A stretch of 38,791 nt of DNA from Candidatus Glassbacteria bacterium (GTDB taxonomy: Bacteria > Gemmatimonadota > Glassbacteria > GWA2-58-10). Location of the stretch: assembly GCA_019456185.1 (NCBI GenBank), contig VRUH01000014.1, positions 929 through 39,719 on the forward strand. Direction: 5' to 3'. The translations under genes and the position numbers were made by a program. The notes beneath the pieces are model-generated. The model made no database searches and was not told where the DNA came from. It was given only the letters and a program-made list of their open reading frames with translations. This document shows, piece after piece, positions 1 to 8,600 of the stretch. How positions within the stretch are numbered: position 1 is the stretch's first letter; every line of letters starts with the position of its first letter.

Positions 1-370
1 GATTGCATACCAGGTAGGTCTCGACCGGGTACAACGCACCCGCGCTGGGAGCCGCGCGGAAGAAAAAGTTCCGGGTGTGGGTGGTGATTCCCTGGCAGGC
101 CCACAGCAGCTGGCTGAGCTGCTTGAGGCCTATCTCCTTTTCCTCGAAATCCCGGTAGCTCCTGCGCCGGACGATTACGTTCCACAGTTTTTCCCCGCCT
201 TTGGTTGCGGGTTCCGGCAGCTCGATCCCTTCTGCGTCCGGATAGCTTTTGAACTGGCCGACCTGGTCCTCCCAGCGCGGAGACCACTCCTTGAGCGTCT
301 CGCGGAAATACCTGGTCAACTCCTGGAATTCCCCGCCGATATCAAGTTCCGCGGCATTCTCCGCACTCAT
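1..370 (-). CDS. SagB-type nitroreductase, N-terminal part (runs off window)
   Basis: This frame reads leftward from ATG at 370 to the window edge, giving 123 uninterrupted residues. A Shine-Dalgarno GGAGG lies 6 nt before the ATG. The visible protein contains VRRRSYRDF, then LSQLLWACQGI, then R-x-APSAGALYPVETYLV. This series is typical of the FMN-binding half of SagB/ThcOx-type nitroreductases, where the Arg-Arg-Ser segment contacts the FMN phosphate. The family performs FMN-dependent redox chemistry, either oxidation of azolines in peptide natural products or small-molecule reduction. The substrate cannot be told here. About 80 charged residues precede the domain. The gene starts 37 nt after the stop of the amidohydrolase on the same strand, so the two are probably cotranscribed. 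The C-terminal half is missing only because the window ends. Confidence 0.82.
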   Translation of the reverse strand, partial: MSAENAAELDIGGEFQELTRYFRETLKEWSPRWEDQVGQFKSYPDAEGIELPEPATKGGEKLWNVIVRRRSYRDFEEKEIGLKQLSQLLWACQGITTHTRNFFFRAAPSAGALYPVETYLVCN

Positions 371-407
371 CGCATCCTCCACTCTTATTTCCCTGCAACA
401 GCGGCGT

Positions 408-1724
408 TCAGCTCGCCGGGGACTCGATACCCAGGCCGAACACCCTGTTTGGATTATCGAACAGCATCCGGCGAGCGATTTCCAGCGCCGTGGGAATGTC
501 GTAGTCCCCGCGCACCACCTTGCGCGCCAGAGTCCTCGCGATATTGTCCCGCGCGATTTCGAGGTGGCCGTGGATACTCTCGACCAGTTTCAGGTCGCCG
601 CCGAAACCGAGGATCTTGTTCGACGGCACATAGTCCAGCCACTCGTCCAGCATCTGCACCGTGGTCGCCGGGCTGATGATGTGCATCCAGCACAGGTCCA
701 GGTAGATGTTGGGGAAGTTCCTGCCCAGCACGCCCCATTCCCTGCCCCAGGGGAATCCGCCGTGGAACAGCACGAATTTCACCCGGTGGTATTCGCTCAC
801 CAGGTCGACCAGGTGCGAGGGCCGGCTGTCGGATATTCTGTTGGTGTAACCAGCCTGCAGCCCCGTGTGGATCTGGTAGACCAGATCGTGCTCCTCGGCG
901 AAACGCACCGATTCGTGGACCAGGAAATTCTGCAGTGCGGCCAGCTCATCGTAGCTGCGGTGATGGGGCGCGATCCAGCTATCGGCGTGGCGGGCGAACT
1001 TATCGGCGAACAGCAGGTTGAACGCCCGGTCGGCCTCGGCCAGGGTTGTGCGCTCGAACGCGATCGAGCGGTTGTAAGCCAGGTTGTTCTTGAGCGCAAC
1101 TACCCGGGGCTGCTCCTCAATCAGCCGCTCCAGATAGCTCCACATCGCATCGCGCATCTGCGCCGCAGAATGGATCGACCGTCCGCTGCGGCGCTCCAGG
1201 TCCTCCAGCTCGGCCCGGCTGTCGCAGAGGACGAAATACTTGGCGTGGCGCAGGCTCCGGAAGAACAGCGGCGAGTAGTCCTCATCGCTGTCCACGTCCA
1301 GCACGACGGCGTGGATATTATACTTGTCGCGGAACCAGTGCTCGTAGCTGCCCTCGGTTATCCCATCCCGCAGACGGGAGGCGAGCTGCCCGTAAGTCTC
1401 CCCGTTCAGCTGCTCGATCCCGAACACTCCGCGCAGCGTCCGCTCGATACTGCGGCCATAGCCGGTTGTGCGGGTATATGGCCAGTATTTGAGGATCACC
1501 TCGCGGGCGGCATCCTGGTTGTCGGGAGCGTTTTCCACAGCCTCGCTCTCCTTCCACTGCGCCCCCGCTCCGCACAGATCGCAGCCGACATAGCCGAGCT
1601 GCTCGGGTCCCGGCGGGAACTCGATCCGCTCACGCTCGCTGCGGGTGTGCTCGTGGCTGTCGATCACCGGCATCTGGCCGATCTCCGGCCTCAACCGTTC
1701 GAATACCGTCTCGGCACTGGGCAT
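408..1724 (-). CDS. Amidohydrolase-family TIM-barrel metalloenzyme
   Basis: A 438-residue protein of the amidohydrolase superfamily (Amidohydro_2 / uronate-isomerase-like). The likely metal ligands appear in the expected order: H-x-H in DSHEH (about residues 24-26), His in YQIHTG, His in LFHGG, and Asp in FGGD near the C-terminus. Such enzymes hydrolyse, decarboxylate or isomerise small carboxylates at a mono- or dinuclear metal centre in the cytoplasm. No signal peptide is visible. The start is not certain. ATG 1724 has GGAGA 8 nt upstream, and its short N-terminus before the HxH fits the fold. ATG 1739 and TTG 1772 are in-frame alternatives without a clear ribosome site. It lies just upstream of the partial nitroreductase, suggesting a two-gene operon. 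The substrate is unknown. Confidence 0.85.
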   Translation of the reverse strand: MPSAETVFERLRPEIGQMPVIDSHEHTRSERERIEFPPGPEQLGYVGCDLCGAGAQWKESEAVENAPDNQDAAREVILKYWPYTRTTGYGRSIERTLRGVFGIEQLNGETYGQLASRLRDGITEGSYEHWFRDKYNIHAVVLDVDSDEDYSPLFFRSLRHAKYFVLCDSRAELEDLERRSGRSIHSAAQMRDAMWSYLERLIEEQPRVVALKNNLAYNRSIAFERTTLAEADRAFNLLFADKFARHADSWIAPHHRSYDELAALQNFLVHESVRFAEEHDLVYQIHTGLQAGYTNRISDSRPSHLVDLVSEYHRVKFVLFHGGFPWGREWGVLGRNFPNIYLDLCWMHIISPATTVQMLDEWLDYVPSNKILGFGGDLKLVESIHGHLEIARDNIARTLARKVVRGDYDIPTALEIARRMLFDNPNRVFGLGIESPAS

Positions 1725-1925
1725 CCTGACAATCTCCATAAAGTCGCTGGTCGAATCCAAGCCGGCGCTCAAAGTGTCATCAGCCGCCGGACCGCATTAG
1801 TATAGGGCTTTCGCTCGCGCCGAGTCAATGTCAAAGAATGATTTTCAAGCGTTGTTGATTAGAAGTTGTTTTATAACTGGAGTTTTATTTCAAATTTTCG
1901 CCCATTGGCAGGTAATCCCAAAAAC

Positions 1926-1958
1926 ACAACCCCCTGTTTCCCCCTTTTCTAAGGGGGA
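1926..1958 (-). repeat. Degenerate C-rich/G-rich palindromic repeat, reverse orientation
   Basis: The sequence has the outline of the reverse complement of the 44-bp unit found at 2011-2098. It has an ACAACCCCC-like end, then a CCCCC...GGGGG hairpin, but lacks the GCCTGC/GCAGGC stem. It sits in the gap between the divergent amidohydrolase and UroD-like genes (about 1740-2276), which otherwise contains no convincing gene. Confidence 0.5.
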
Positions 1959-2010
1959 CTAAAACCGGATAACCCCAGCCACCGTACGAAAAAGCCTGAG
2001 GCCGGACAGG

Positions 2011-2098
2011 ATTCCCCTCTTGAGAGGGGTGCCTGCGAAGCAGGCGGGGTGTGTATTCCCCTTACAAAGGGAGTGCCTGCGAAGCAGGCGGGGGTTGT
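2011..2098 (+). repeat. Two tandem copies of a 44-bp double-hairpin repeat
   Basis: Positions 2011-2054 and 2055-2098 are near-identical head-to-tail copies. Each starts ATTCCCC, forms a CCCC...GGGG hairpin, then carries TGCCTGCGAAGCAGGCGGGG (stem GCCTGC/GCAGGC) and ends near GTTGT or GTGTGT. A longer relative lies at 23566-23613. The structure resembles REP/BIME-type intergenic elements. The reading frame that crosses it on the minus strand is not a gene. Confidence 0.75.
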
Positions 2099-2276
2099 CC
2101 CGTTTTAAGGTTATGAAATAGCTTCTATTAAAATTATTGGCCTCGCTGTTGATAATCATTTCCGAACGCATTATTTTTGGCAGAGGCAATGTGACGAGGC
2201 GGGGATGTGCGACCCAGCCGCCTTGGCAGTTTCCCTCTTTTTTAAAACCGCATCTAAACCGGATCAGAGAGCTATC

Positions 2277-3356
2277 GTGAACGGCAGAGAACGGGTACTG
2301 ACAGCGGTCGACCACAGGGAACCCGACAGGGTGCCGATCACTTTCGACGCCCAGCCCGAGGTGTTCGAGCTGCTCTACGGGCATTTCGGGATCTCGACCA
2401 GAGAGGAGCTCTGGGATGCGCTGAATGTCGACACCTGGCTTGAAGGCCCGGTTGTCAAGGATCCGCGCGAGAAACAACTGGCCAACGGACTGTTCCAGAA
2501 CCGCTGGGGCTACCATCAGAAGAAACAACCATACAACGCCAACGGCAAGACCGGCTACTACGATGAAATCGTCTATTACCCCCTGTCGGATATCGAAAGC
2601 GCCTGCGATCTGGACCACTACGACTGGCCCGACCCCAACCTGCTGGAATTCGGCCATTTAAACGAGTTGCGCAAGTCCCAGCCACACCGGGCGATAATCG
2701 CCCATATCACCCACGGCGGTTATTTCAACGCCACGTTCCTGCGCGGGATGGAGCAGTTCCTGGTCGACCTGGCGATGGACCCCGTGCTGACCCAGGCCCT
2801 GGTCGAGCGCACCAGCACTTACCTGATCGAGGCGCTGGACAGGCTGCTGGAGCAGGCCCCCGACGGGTTCGACATCTTCTACGTTGCCGACGATTACTGC
2901 ATGTCCAGCGGGCCGCTGTTCAGCCCCGACGTGTTCAAAAGGCTGATCAAACCGTACCTGCGGGCTATCGCCGACAGGGTCCACGCCCACGGCAAGAAGT
3001 TTCTGCTCCACGTCTGCGGCTCGGTGCGCCTGCTCCTGCCGGAGATTATCGACTCCGGGGTGGATATTCTGGAGCCTATCCAGCGCCGCAGCACCGGGAT
3101 GAATCTCAGGGAGCTTAAGAAGGAGTTCGGCCGGGACCTTACGTTCTACGGCTCGGTTGACCTGCTCCAGACCCTGAACAAAGGCAGCGTCAAGGACGTG
3201 CAGAACGAAGTGCGGCGCAATATCGAGATCCTGGGGCCCGGCGGCGGTTTTATCCTGGGGCCGGGTCACACCTATATCCAGATCGATGCCCCGCTGGAGA
3301 ATATTCTGGCCATGTACGAAACCGCCTGCGAGCAGAGCATTCCTGTCTACGGTTGA
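2277..3356 (+). CDS. UroD-family protein, MtaA/CmuA-like methyltransferase homologue
   Basis: A 359-residue protein of the uroporphyrinogen-decarboxylase superfamily, the branch that contains corrinoid:coenzyme-M methyltransferases (MtaA, MtbA, CmuA). The N-terminus NGRERVLTAVDHREPDRVP is the family signature. LLHVCGS gives His245 and Cys247, matching the H-x-C zinc-ligand pair of the methyltransferases. The third ligand position, usually Cys, appears as His331 in LGPGH. This suggests zinc-dependent methyl transfer or a related reaction, with substrate unknown. Family members are cytosolic. I chose GTG 2277 because it matches the family's N-terminus and has AGAGAG 5 nt upstream; an upstream ATG at 2205 would add 24 residues of unlikely sequence. 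It heads a plus-strand series with RidA and a uronate-isomerase-like gene. Confidence 0.82.
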   Translation: MNGRERVLTAVDHREPDRVPITFDAQPEVFELLYGHFGISTREELWDALNVDTWLEGPVVKDPREKQLANGLFQNRWGYHQKKQPYNANGKTGYYDEIVYYPLSDIESACDLDHYDWPDPNLLEFGHLNELRKSQPHRAIIAHITHGGYFNATFLRGMEQFLVDLAMDPVLTQALVERTSTYLIEALDRLLEQAPDGFDIFYVADDYCMSSGPLFSPDVFKRLIKPYLRAIADRVHAHGKKFLLHVCGSVRLLLPEIIDSGVDILEPIQRRSTGMNLRELKKEFGRDLTFYGSVDLLQTLNKGSVKDVQNEVRRNIEILGPGGGFILGPGHTYIQIDAPLENILAMYETACEQSIPVYG

Positions 3357-3433
3357 ATCCGCCGGGAACGGGTGGTAAATTACTCTCGTGTCAGCCTGCT
3401 TATAATTTCTTAACTCGTCTCCCGAGGTCGATA

Positions 3434-3919
3434 ATGGCAAGGAAAAGCACCGGCTCTTTCAGGTTTCTGGTTCTGATCGCCGCGTTCTGCGGATTCTCGC
3501 TCCTGCTCGCGCAATCCGCCGGCAAGGACAAATCCTCACTGCCCGCCTCCGACCTCCCGTTCTCCCAGACAGTTTCTGTCGGCGAGCTGGTTTTTGTCTC
3601 CGGCCAGATAGGTATCGATCCGGCCACGGGCAAGATGGCCGGTGAGGATATCGCCAGCCAGACCCGCCAGGCGCTGGCGAATATCGAGCGGCATCTCAAC
3701 GCCGCCGGCAGCAATATGTCGCGGGTGGTCAAAACCACGGTGTTCCTCAAGAATATCACGGATTATGCGGATATGAACGCCGCCTACAAAAAAGTATTCA
3801 CTTCAGCACGGCCGGCCCGCGCAACAGTCGAGGTCTCCGGCCTGGTTGGCGGCGCGCTGATCGAGATCGACGCGATCGCGGTCAAGAATTCCCACGACGG
3901 CAAGCTGGAGCACAGGTAG
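3434..3919 (+). CDS. RidA-family enamine/imine deaminase with signal peptide
   Basis: A 161-residue protein. Residues about 35-151 form a RidA/YjgF/YER057c domain: FSQTVSVGELVFVSGQIG near the start, a central VVKTTVFL strand, and PARATVEV, whose Arg129 matches the Arg that holds the carboxylate of 2-aminoacrylate-type imines in active RidA. RidA proteins hydrolyse reactive enamines/imines, normally in the cytosol. This one begins with basic residues and a hydrophobic stretch (FLVLIAAFCGFSLLLAQSA, about residues 11-29) that looks like a Sec signal peptide, so it is probably periplasmic. ATG 3434 is chosen because GAGG lies 6 nt upstream; the longer reading from 3353 overlaps the preceding gene and would bury the signal. 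It lies 77 nt after the UroD-like gene and 43 nt before the uronate-isomerase-like gene. Confidence 0.85.
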   Translation: MARKSTGSFRFLVLIAAFCGFSLLLAQSAGKDKSSLPASDLPFSQTVSVGELVFVSGQIGIDPATGKMAGEDIASQTRQALANIERHLNAAGSNMSRVVKTTVFLKNITDYADMNAAYKKVFTSARPARATVEVSGLVGGALIEIDAIAVKNSHDGKLEHR

Positions 3920-3962
3920 CCATTCCTGCCCCAAACAGATACCGTTAAACACGGAGCATTTG

Positions 3963-5216
3963 ATGAACCAGATCAGCGACAGAAAAGTCCTGTTCGACAT
4001 CGTGTTCGATTCTGTCGAGCAGACTCCGGTGCTGGACATGCACACCCATCTCTATCCTCCGGCGTTCGGGGAACTGCTGTTGTGGGGAATCGATGAGCTG
4101 CTGACTTACCATTACCTGGTGGCGGAGTATTTCCGCTACAGCGACATGAGTCCCAAGGACTTTTTCAAGCTCGATAAAACCATGCAGGCGGATTTGATCT
4201 GGCAGGAGCTGTTTATCGACCACAGTCCCATATCGGAGTCCAACCGAGGGGTGCTGACCGTGCTCGACCGCCTGGAGCTTGAACCCGGCACGCGCGATCT
4301 GATCGCCTTCAGGGAGTATTTCGCCTCGCAGAAAGCGGAAGACTACGTGGACCGGGTATTCGAGGAGGCCAATGTCGAGGCGGTGGTGATGACCAACGAC
4401 CCGTTTGATGACACTGAGCGGGGGGTGTGGGAATGGACCGAGGGCAACACCGACCCGCGCTTCAGGACCGCGCTGCGGATCGATCCGATCCTGATGGACT
4501 GGGATAACACTGCCGGCAGAGTCGAGGAGTGGGGTTATAAGACCTCCAAGGACCTGAACGAGCAGACGCTGAGCCAGATCCGCCTGTTCCTGGAGGACTG
4601 GATCGACAAGATGAGCCCGCTCTACCTGGCGGCTTCCCTGCCGCCGTCGTTCCGCTACCCCGAGGACAGCAAGCGGGCGACCATAATCGAGCACTGTATC
4701 CTGCCTGTCTGCCGGGCCACCAGACTGCCGTTTGCGATGATGATCGGGGTGAACAAGCTGGTGAACCCCAGCCTGGGCCTGGCCGGCGATTGCGTGGGTA
4801 AGGCCGATATGGGCACGATGGAGTATCTGGCCGCCAATTTTCCGCACAACAAGTTCCTGGTAACTTTCCTCAGCCGCGAAAACCAGCACGAAGCCTGCAT
4901 CATGGCCCGCAAGTTCGCCAACGTGATGCTCTTCGGCTGCTGGTGGTTCATGAACAACCCGAGTATCATCCTCGAGATAACCTCCGAGCGAATGGAACTG
5001 CTGGGCACGAGTTTTGTCCCGCAGCACTCCGACGCCCGGGTGCTGGACCAGCTGATTTACAAGTGGGCCCACTCGCGCGAGTTGATCGCCGGGGTGCTGG
5101 CCGACAAGTACGATGACCTCCTGCGCGCCGGCTGGTCTCCCACCGAGGAGGAAATCCGGCGCGATGTAGCCAACTTGTTCGGCGGCAATTTCAAGCGGTT
5201 TGTCGGCTGGAAATGA
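3963..5216 (+). CDS. Uronate isomerase-like amidohydrolase (UxaC family)
   Basis: A 417-residue relative of glucuronate/uronate isomerase. The metal-binding HTH pair is in VLDMHTHLYPP (His27 and His29). The C-terminal half carries the conserved family stretches LAGDCVGKADMG, FLVTFLSRENQHE, FGCWWFMNNPSI and FVPQHSDARVLDQLIYKW. Classical UxaC (about 470 residues) converts glucuronate or galacturonate to the keto-sugar acid in the cytoplasm. This shorter homologue may act on another acid. ATG 3963 has GGAG 6 nt upstream; a TTG directly before it at 3960 is less likely. It is the third gene of the UroD-RidA-isomerase series. No clear terminator follows, and the next gene has its own promoter. Confidence 0.85.
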   Translation: MNQISDRKVLFDIVFDSVEQTPVLDMHTHLYPPAFGELLLWGIDELLTYHYLVAEYFRYSDMSPKDFFKLDKTMQADLIWQELFIDHSPISESNRGVLTVLDRLELEPGTRDLIAFREYFASQKAEDYVDRVFEEANVEAVVMTNDPFDDTERGVWEWTEGNTDPRFRTALRIDPILMDWDNTAGRVEEWGYKTSKDLNEQTLSQIRLFLEDWIDKMSPLYLAASLPPSFRYPEDSKRATIIEHCILPVCRATRLPFAMMIGVNKLVNPSLGLAGDCVGKADMGTMEYLAANFPHNKFLVTFLSRENQHEACIMARKFANVMLFGCWWFMNNPSIILEITSERMELLGTSFVPQHSDARVLDQLIYKWAHSRELIAGVLADKYDDLLRAGWSPTEEEIRRDVANLFGGNFKRFVGWK

Positions 5217-5280
5217 GCGGACCGGCGGAAGGTGAAAAAAATCACCGAAGACAGTAAATTCATTACAACAATAATTTTTA

Positions 5281-5309
5281 TTGCCAGATAGCTTTTTTTT
5301 TGTTATATT
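5281..5309 (+). promoter_or_regulatory. Sigma-70-type promoter of the cold-shock gene
   Basis: TTGCCA (5281-5286) and TATATT (5304-5309) are separated by exactly 17 nt that include a run of nine T. This is a good match to a housekeeping promoter. Transcription would start near 5316 and give a leader of about 100 nt before the cold-shock gene, similar in kind to the long leaders of cspA-type genes. Confidence 0.65.
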
Positions 5310-5317
5310 GTTACTGT

Positions 5318-5381
5318 AGCAGGGAGACTTGCTTTCCCTGCTTTTTTTTGGCTGTTGGTAAGCATCGCGTGCTTCACAGCC
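5318..5381 (+). promoter_or_regulatory. Structured 5' leader with terminator-like hairpin (cold-shock gene)
   Basis: Two hairpins fill the leader. The first pairs AGCAGGGA (5318-5325) with TCCCTGCT (5335-5342) and is followed by eight T, the form of an intrinsic terminator. The second pairs GGCTGT (5350-5355) with ACAGCC (5376-5381) and encloses an inner stem AAGCA/TGCTT. The first hairpin starts almost at the predicted transcription start, so it could attenuate the gene. It could instead end read-through from the upstream operon. That the gene product regulates it is inference. Confidence 0.55.
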
Positions 5382-5416
5382 AGTTACATTAATTTTTGCT
5401 GTAGGAGTGTTTCAAG

Positions 5417-5626
5417 ATGGCGACCGGAAAAGTGAAATGGTTCAATGAGTCCAAGGGCTTCGGATTTATTGAGCAGGAGAATGGACCCGATGTCTTCGTC
5501 CATTATTCCGCCATCCAGTCTGATGGTTTCAAGACTCTTTACGAAAATCAGGAAGTTGAATTTGATATCGTAGAAGGGCCGAAGGGACTGCAGTCTGAAA
5601 ACGTGGTCCCGCTCAACAAGGGCTGA
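5417..5626 (+). CDS. Cold-shock protein, CspA family
   Basis: A 69-residue single cold-shock domain, the normal length. RNP1 is KGFGFI (residues 14-19) and RNP2 is VFVHY (about 27-31), following the classic [18 protein letters not shown] start. These small beta-barrels bind single-stranded RNA and DNA, melt secondary structure and can act as transcription antiterminators. AGGAG lies 9 nt before the ATG. It is monocistronic, with its own promoter, a structured leader and an intrinsic terminator 20 nt after the stop codon. Whether it is cold-induced or constitutive cannot be told from sequence. Confidence 0.95.
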   Translation: MATGKVKWFNESKGFGFIEQENGPDVFVHYSAIQSDGFKTLYENQEVEFDIVEGPKGLQSENVVPLNKG

Positions 5627-5645
5627 TCTCGGCCTGACTGACATC

Positions 5646-5680
5646 AAAAAGCCGGAGCTTTGAAAAGTTCCGGCTTTTTT
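5646..5680. terminator. Bidirectional intrinsic terminator
   Basis: An 11-bp stem AAAAAGCCGGA (5646-5656) / TCCGGCTTTTT (5669-5679), with T-runs on both strands, lies between the convergent cold-shock gene (plus) and the FG-GAP lipoprotein gene (minus). It can end both transcripts. Confidence 0.9.
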
Positions 5681-8600
5681 TATTTCCGTACCCGGTTTTC
5701 CACATGCATGGCCTTGTTCTCATAGAGCAGCACCCTGGGGTGGCTCCAGCCGATCGAGATAATATCCAGGTCCCCGTCGTTGTCGATATCCACTGTCACC
5801 GCCCCGTCGTGGTGCTCGTCGCCCGTGTGGACCACCGATTGCCGCCATGCTCCACCACGCCCGTCCTGATTGGAGAACACCAGCAGGCGCGCTGTCGCCG
5901 GTTTTTCGTAGTTATGCTCGCCCACCACGATATCCTGGTCGCCGTCCAGGTCGAGGTCCGCCACGTCCAGGCTCATCGGCCCGACAACCTCGGCCACCAC
6001 GTGTTCGATCCAGAGGCCGCGTGGTTCGGCCGGGTTCTCGTACCAGGCAAGCTTACCGGGAACGTTGATCGCCTCGTAGCCGACAACCGCATCCAGCCGG
6101 CCGTCGCCGTTGATATCGGCCAGACGGTTCCTGTCCGGCGACTCATCGGTTTCGAACAGGGTATGAGTGTCAATTGAGCCATCCCCGGAATTTTCCAGCC
6201 AGATCGTACCCAGCAGCAGGTCCAGGTCCCCGTCCCCGTCGATATCACCGGCCGACACCTGTTCGTCCTGGGAGACCGGCGTCACCTTCATCCACTCCCA
6301 GTCCGAGCGCACCGGGTCATCCGGGATGATATACGCCTGGATCCCCTGGCCGGCCATATGCCAGGACATTACCGCCACCAGCGCCGTGGGACCCGCATTC
6401 AGCACTTCGATTCCCTGCAGGAAATCACCCTGGGCCCGGGGGATGTTATCTTTTATCTCGAACCCGTTTCCCTGCTTGTTCACCGCCCAGACGAACTGCG
6501 AACTGGCGTCCGAGCCCTTGCCCGCGGTACCCAGGATGTCGGGATAGCCATCCGCGTTGAAATCGCCAACCGCGGCCATGTTGCGCAGCGGCTCGCCGAT
6601 TGTTTCCCGCCGCCAGTTTCCGCCCGGCTCTCCGGGATTGCGATACCACCAGCCGCCGGTGACAATGTCCCGGTCCCCGTCACCGTCCAGGTCCGCCGCA
6701 TCGATAAACACCGCGCGCCAGGGCTTGCCAGGGTCGATTACGTGACGCTCCCAGCGGTCCGTGGCAAGCCGGGCCGTGGTAACCAGGTTGTTGCGCCAGA
6801 GTTCCACGTAGGCCAGGCTGTCCCGGGCCACCGATTTCCAGTTGGCCCCGAAAATATCCGTGTCCCCGTCTCCATCGAAATCACCCAGCCTGATCCCGTG
6901 AGACCCGGTTTCCGAGAGCACCTGCCGCCGCCAGTTCAGCCCATCGCCCCGATTGATAAAAACCAGCACCGGGTCGGGGTCCTCGGACTGGTGCATCTCG
7001 GCGGTGGCCACGTCGAGATCGCCATCGTTGTCCAGGTCCGCCGCTCCCAGGCTGTGTCCTTTTTCGAGGCTGGGTGAGATTACGTGTTTGGCCCAGCCGG
7101 AGTGGGCCGGGTCCGGCGGTGCCTCGAACCAGGCTAGCTCGCCGGTGCTTTCCGCCTCGGTCATCAGCGCGTCCAGCCGGCCGTCGGCGTTGACATCGGC
7201 CACCTTGACCACCGCATCCATGTGCCAGTCGGCAAAGGTGTGCTCAGCCCACGGATCGCCTTCGTTACCCGGGTTGGAGAACCACTTCCCGCCGATAACA
7301 ACGTCAGGGAAGCCGTCGCGGTCCATATCCCCCAGGGCCAGGCCCTCGCCGTGCGGACAGTCGAGAACCTGCTGAGTCCAGTTGTCCCCGGTGCCGTGAT
7401 ACCAGAGGATCAGACGGTTACCCTCCGCGGTGCCGAACCCGCTCTGGCTGCGCGAGACAATATCCAGGTCGCCGTCGCCGTCCAGGTCCGCCAGTTCCAG
7501 ATCGTGGGCGCGCGGCGGGCCGATAGCGTGGAGTTTCCACCGCCAGGTCGATGGATCGGCTCCGGGGCCGGGGTTCTCATACCATTCCATCCGCTTTTTA
7601 TCGTAGTACTCGGAGATCACCAGGTCATTGTCCCCGTCGCCGTCCATGTCACCCACCTCGGCGTCGCAGCTCCAGCGTCCCGCCGGGGCAATCATGAACT
7701 TTTCCCGGTCCGGCGAGCGGTACCATACTATCGGTCCGCCGGCGCTGGAGCTGATCACCAGGTCTTCGATCCCGTCGCCGTCAAGGTCGCCCGCCGACTT
7801 GGTGTGCGGGTCCGCCGGGCCGTCCTGGTCGATAATGATATGCTCCATCGGCAGTTCGTCCGGCTCGAACGCCGCACCGCCGTTGAGCCAGATATCCAGC
7901 CGCGGGGTGCGCCAGTTGTATGGTTTGCCCAGGATATCGATATCCCCGTCGCCATCGAGGTCCGCCGCCCGGCTCTCGTGGTTGCCGAAACGCTCGACCG
8001 CGATCCGGGTGCGGAAGCCTCCCCGCCCATCGCCGAGGAAAGCGTAGACCTTGGCGTCCGGGTTCTGCTCGTTCAGTCCCATCTCGGCCAGGAACACATC
8101 CAGATGACCGTCGCCGTTAAGATCGGTAATCTGCAGGCTGTGCCCATGCCAGACCTCATGGCCCAGCAGGTCGCGTCCGGCCCAGCGCGCGCCGGTCCAC
8201 TGGTACATCCTGACCCTGCCTACCCCGTCGCCCACAACCAGCACCACCTCGGGACGGCCGCCTTCGACAAGCTGCCCGGCGGCCGAGCGGGTGAAATGCT
8301 GGGTGATGTCTATCGGGTGCATCTCGACACCGCCGCCGGTAAAGTTGAACCAGCGCCCGCCGCCGACCAGGTCGGTCACGCCGTCCCCGTCGATATCCGC
8401 CGCGGCCAGGCCCTCGTGTTCGTTGGGATCGGCCCAGCCCGGCAGCTCCGGTCCGCCCTCTGGATGGTCGTCGGGCGACCAGGAGTAGACTTCATCGAGT
8501 TCCCACGGCTCGACCGTGGGATCGTCGGGAATCGCCGCGCGGATCAGTTTGCACGCTCCCTGGTTCCAGAACACCAGCTCCAGCCGTCCGTCGCCGTCGA

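Noticed and set aside
249-1805. Open frame of 518 codons antisense to the amidohydrolase
   Set aside because: The minus strand encodes an amidohydrolase with all metal ligands; the plus frame is a codon-bias shadow.
2011-2098. Tandem repeats considered as a CRISPR array
   Set aside because: The units adjoin directly with no spacers, and each is a double hairpin; no cas genes are present.
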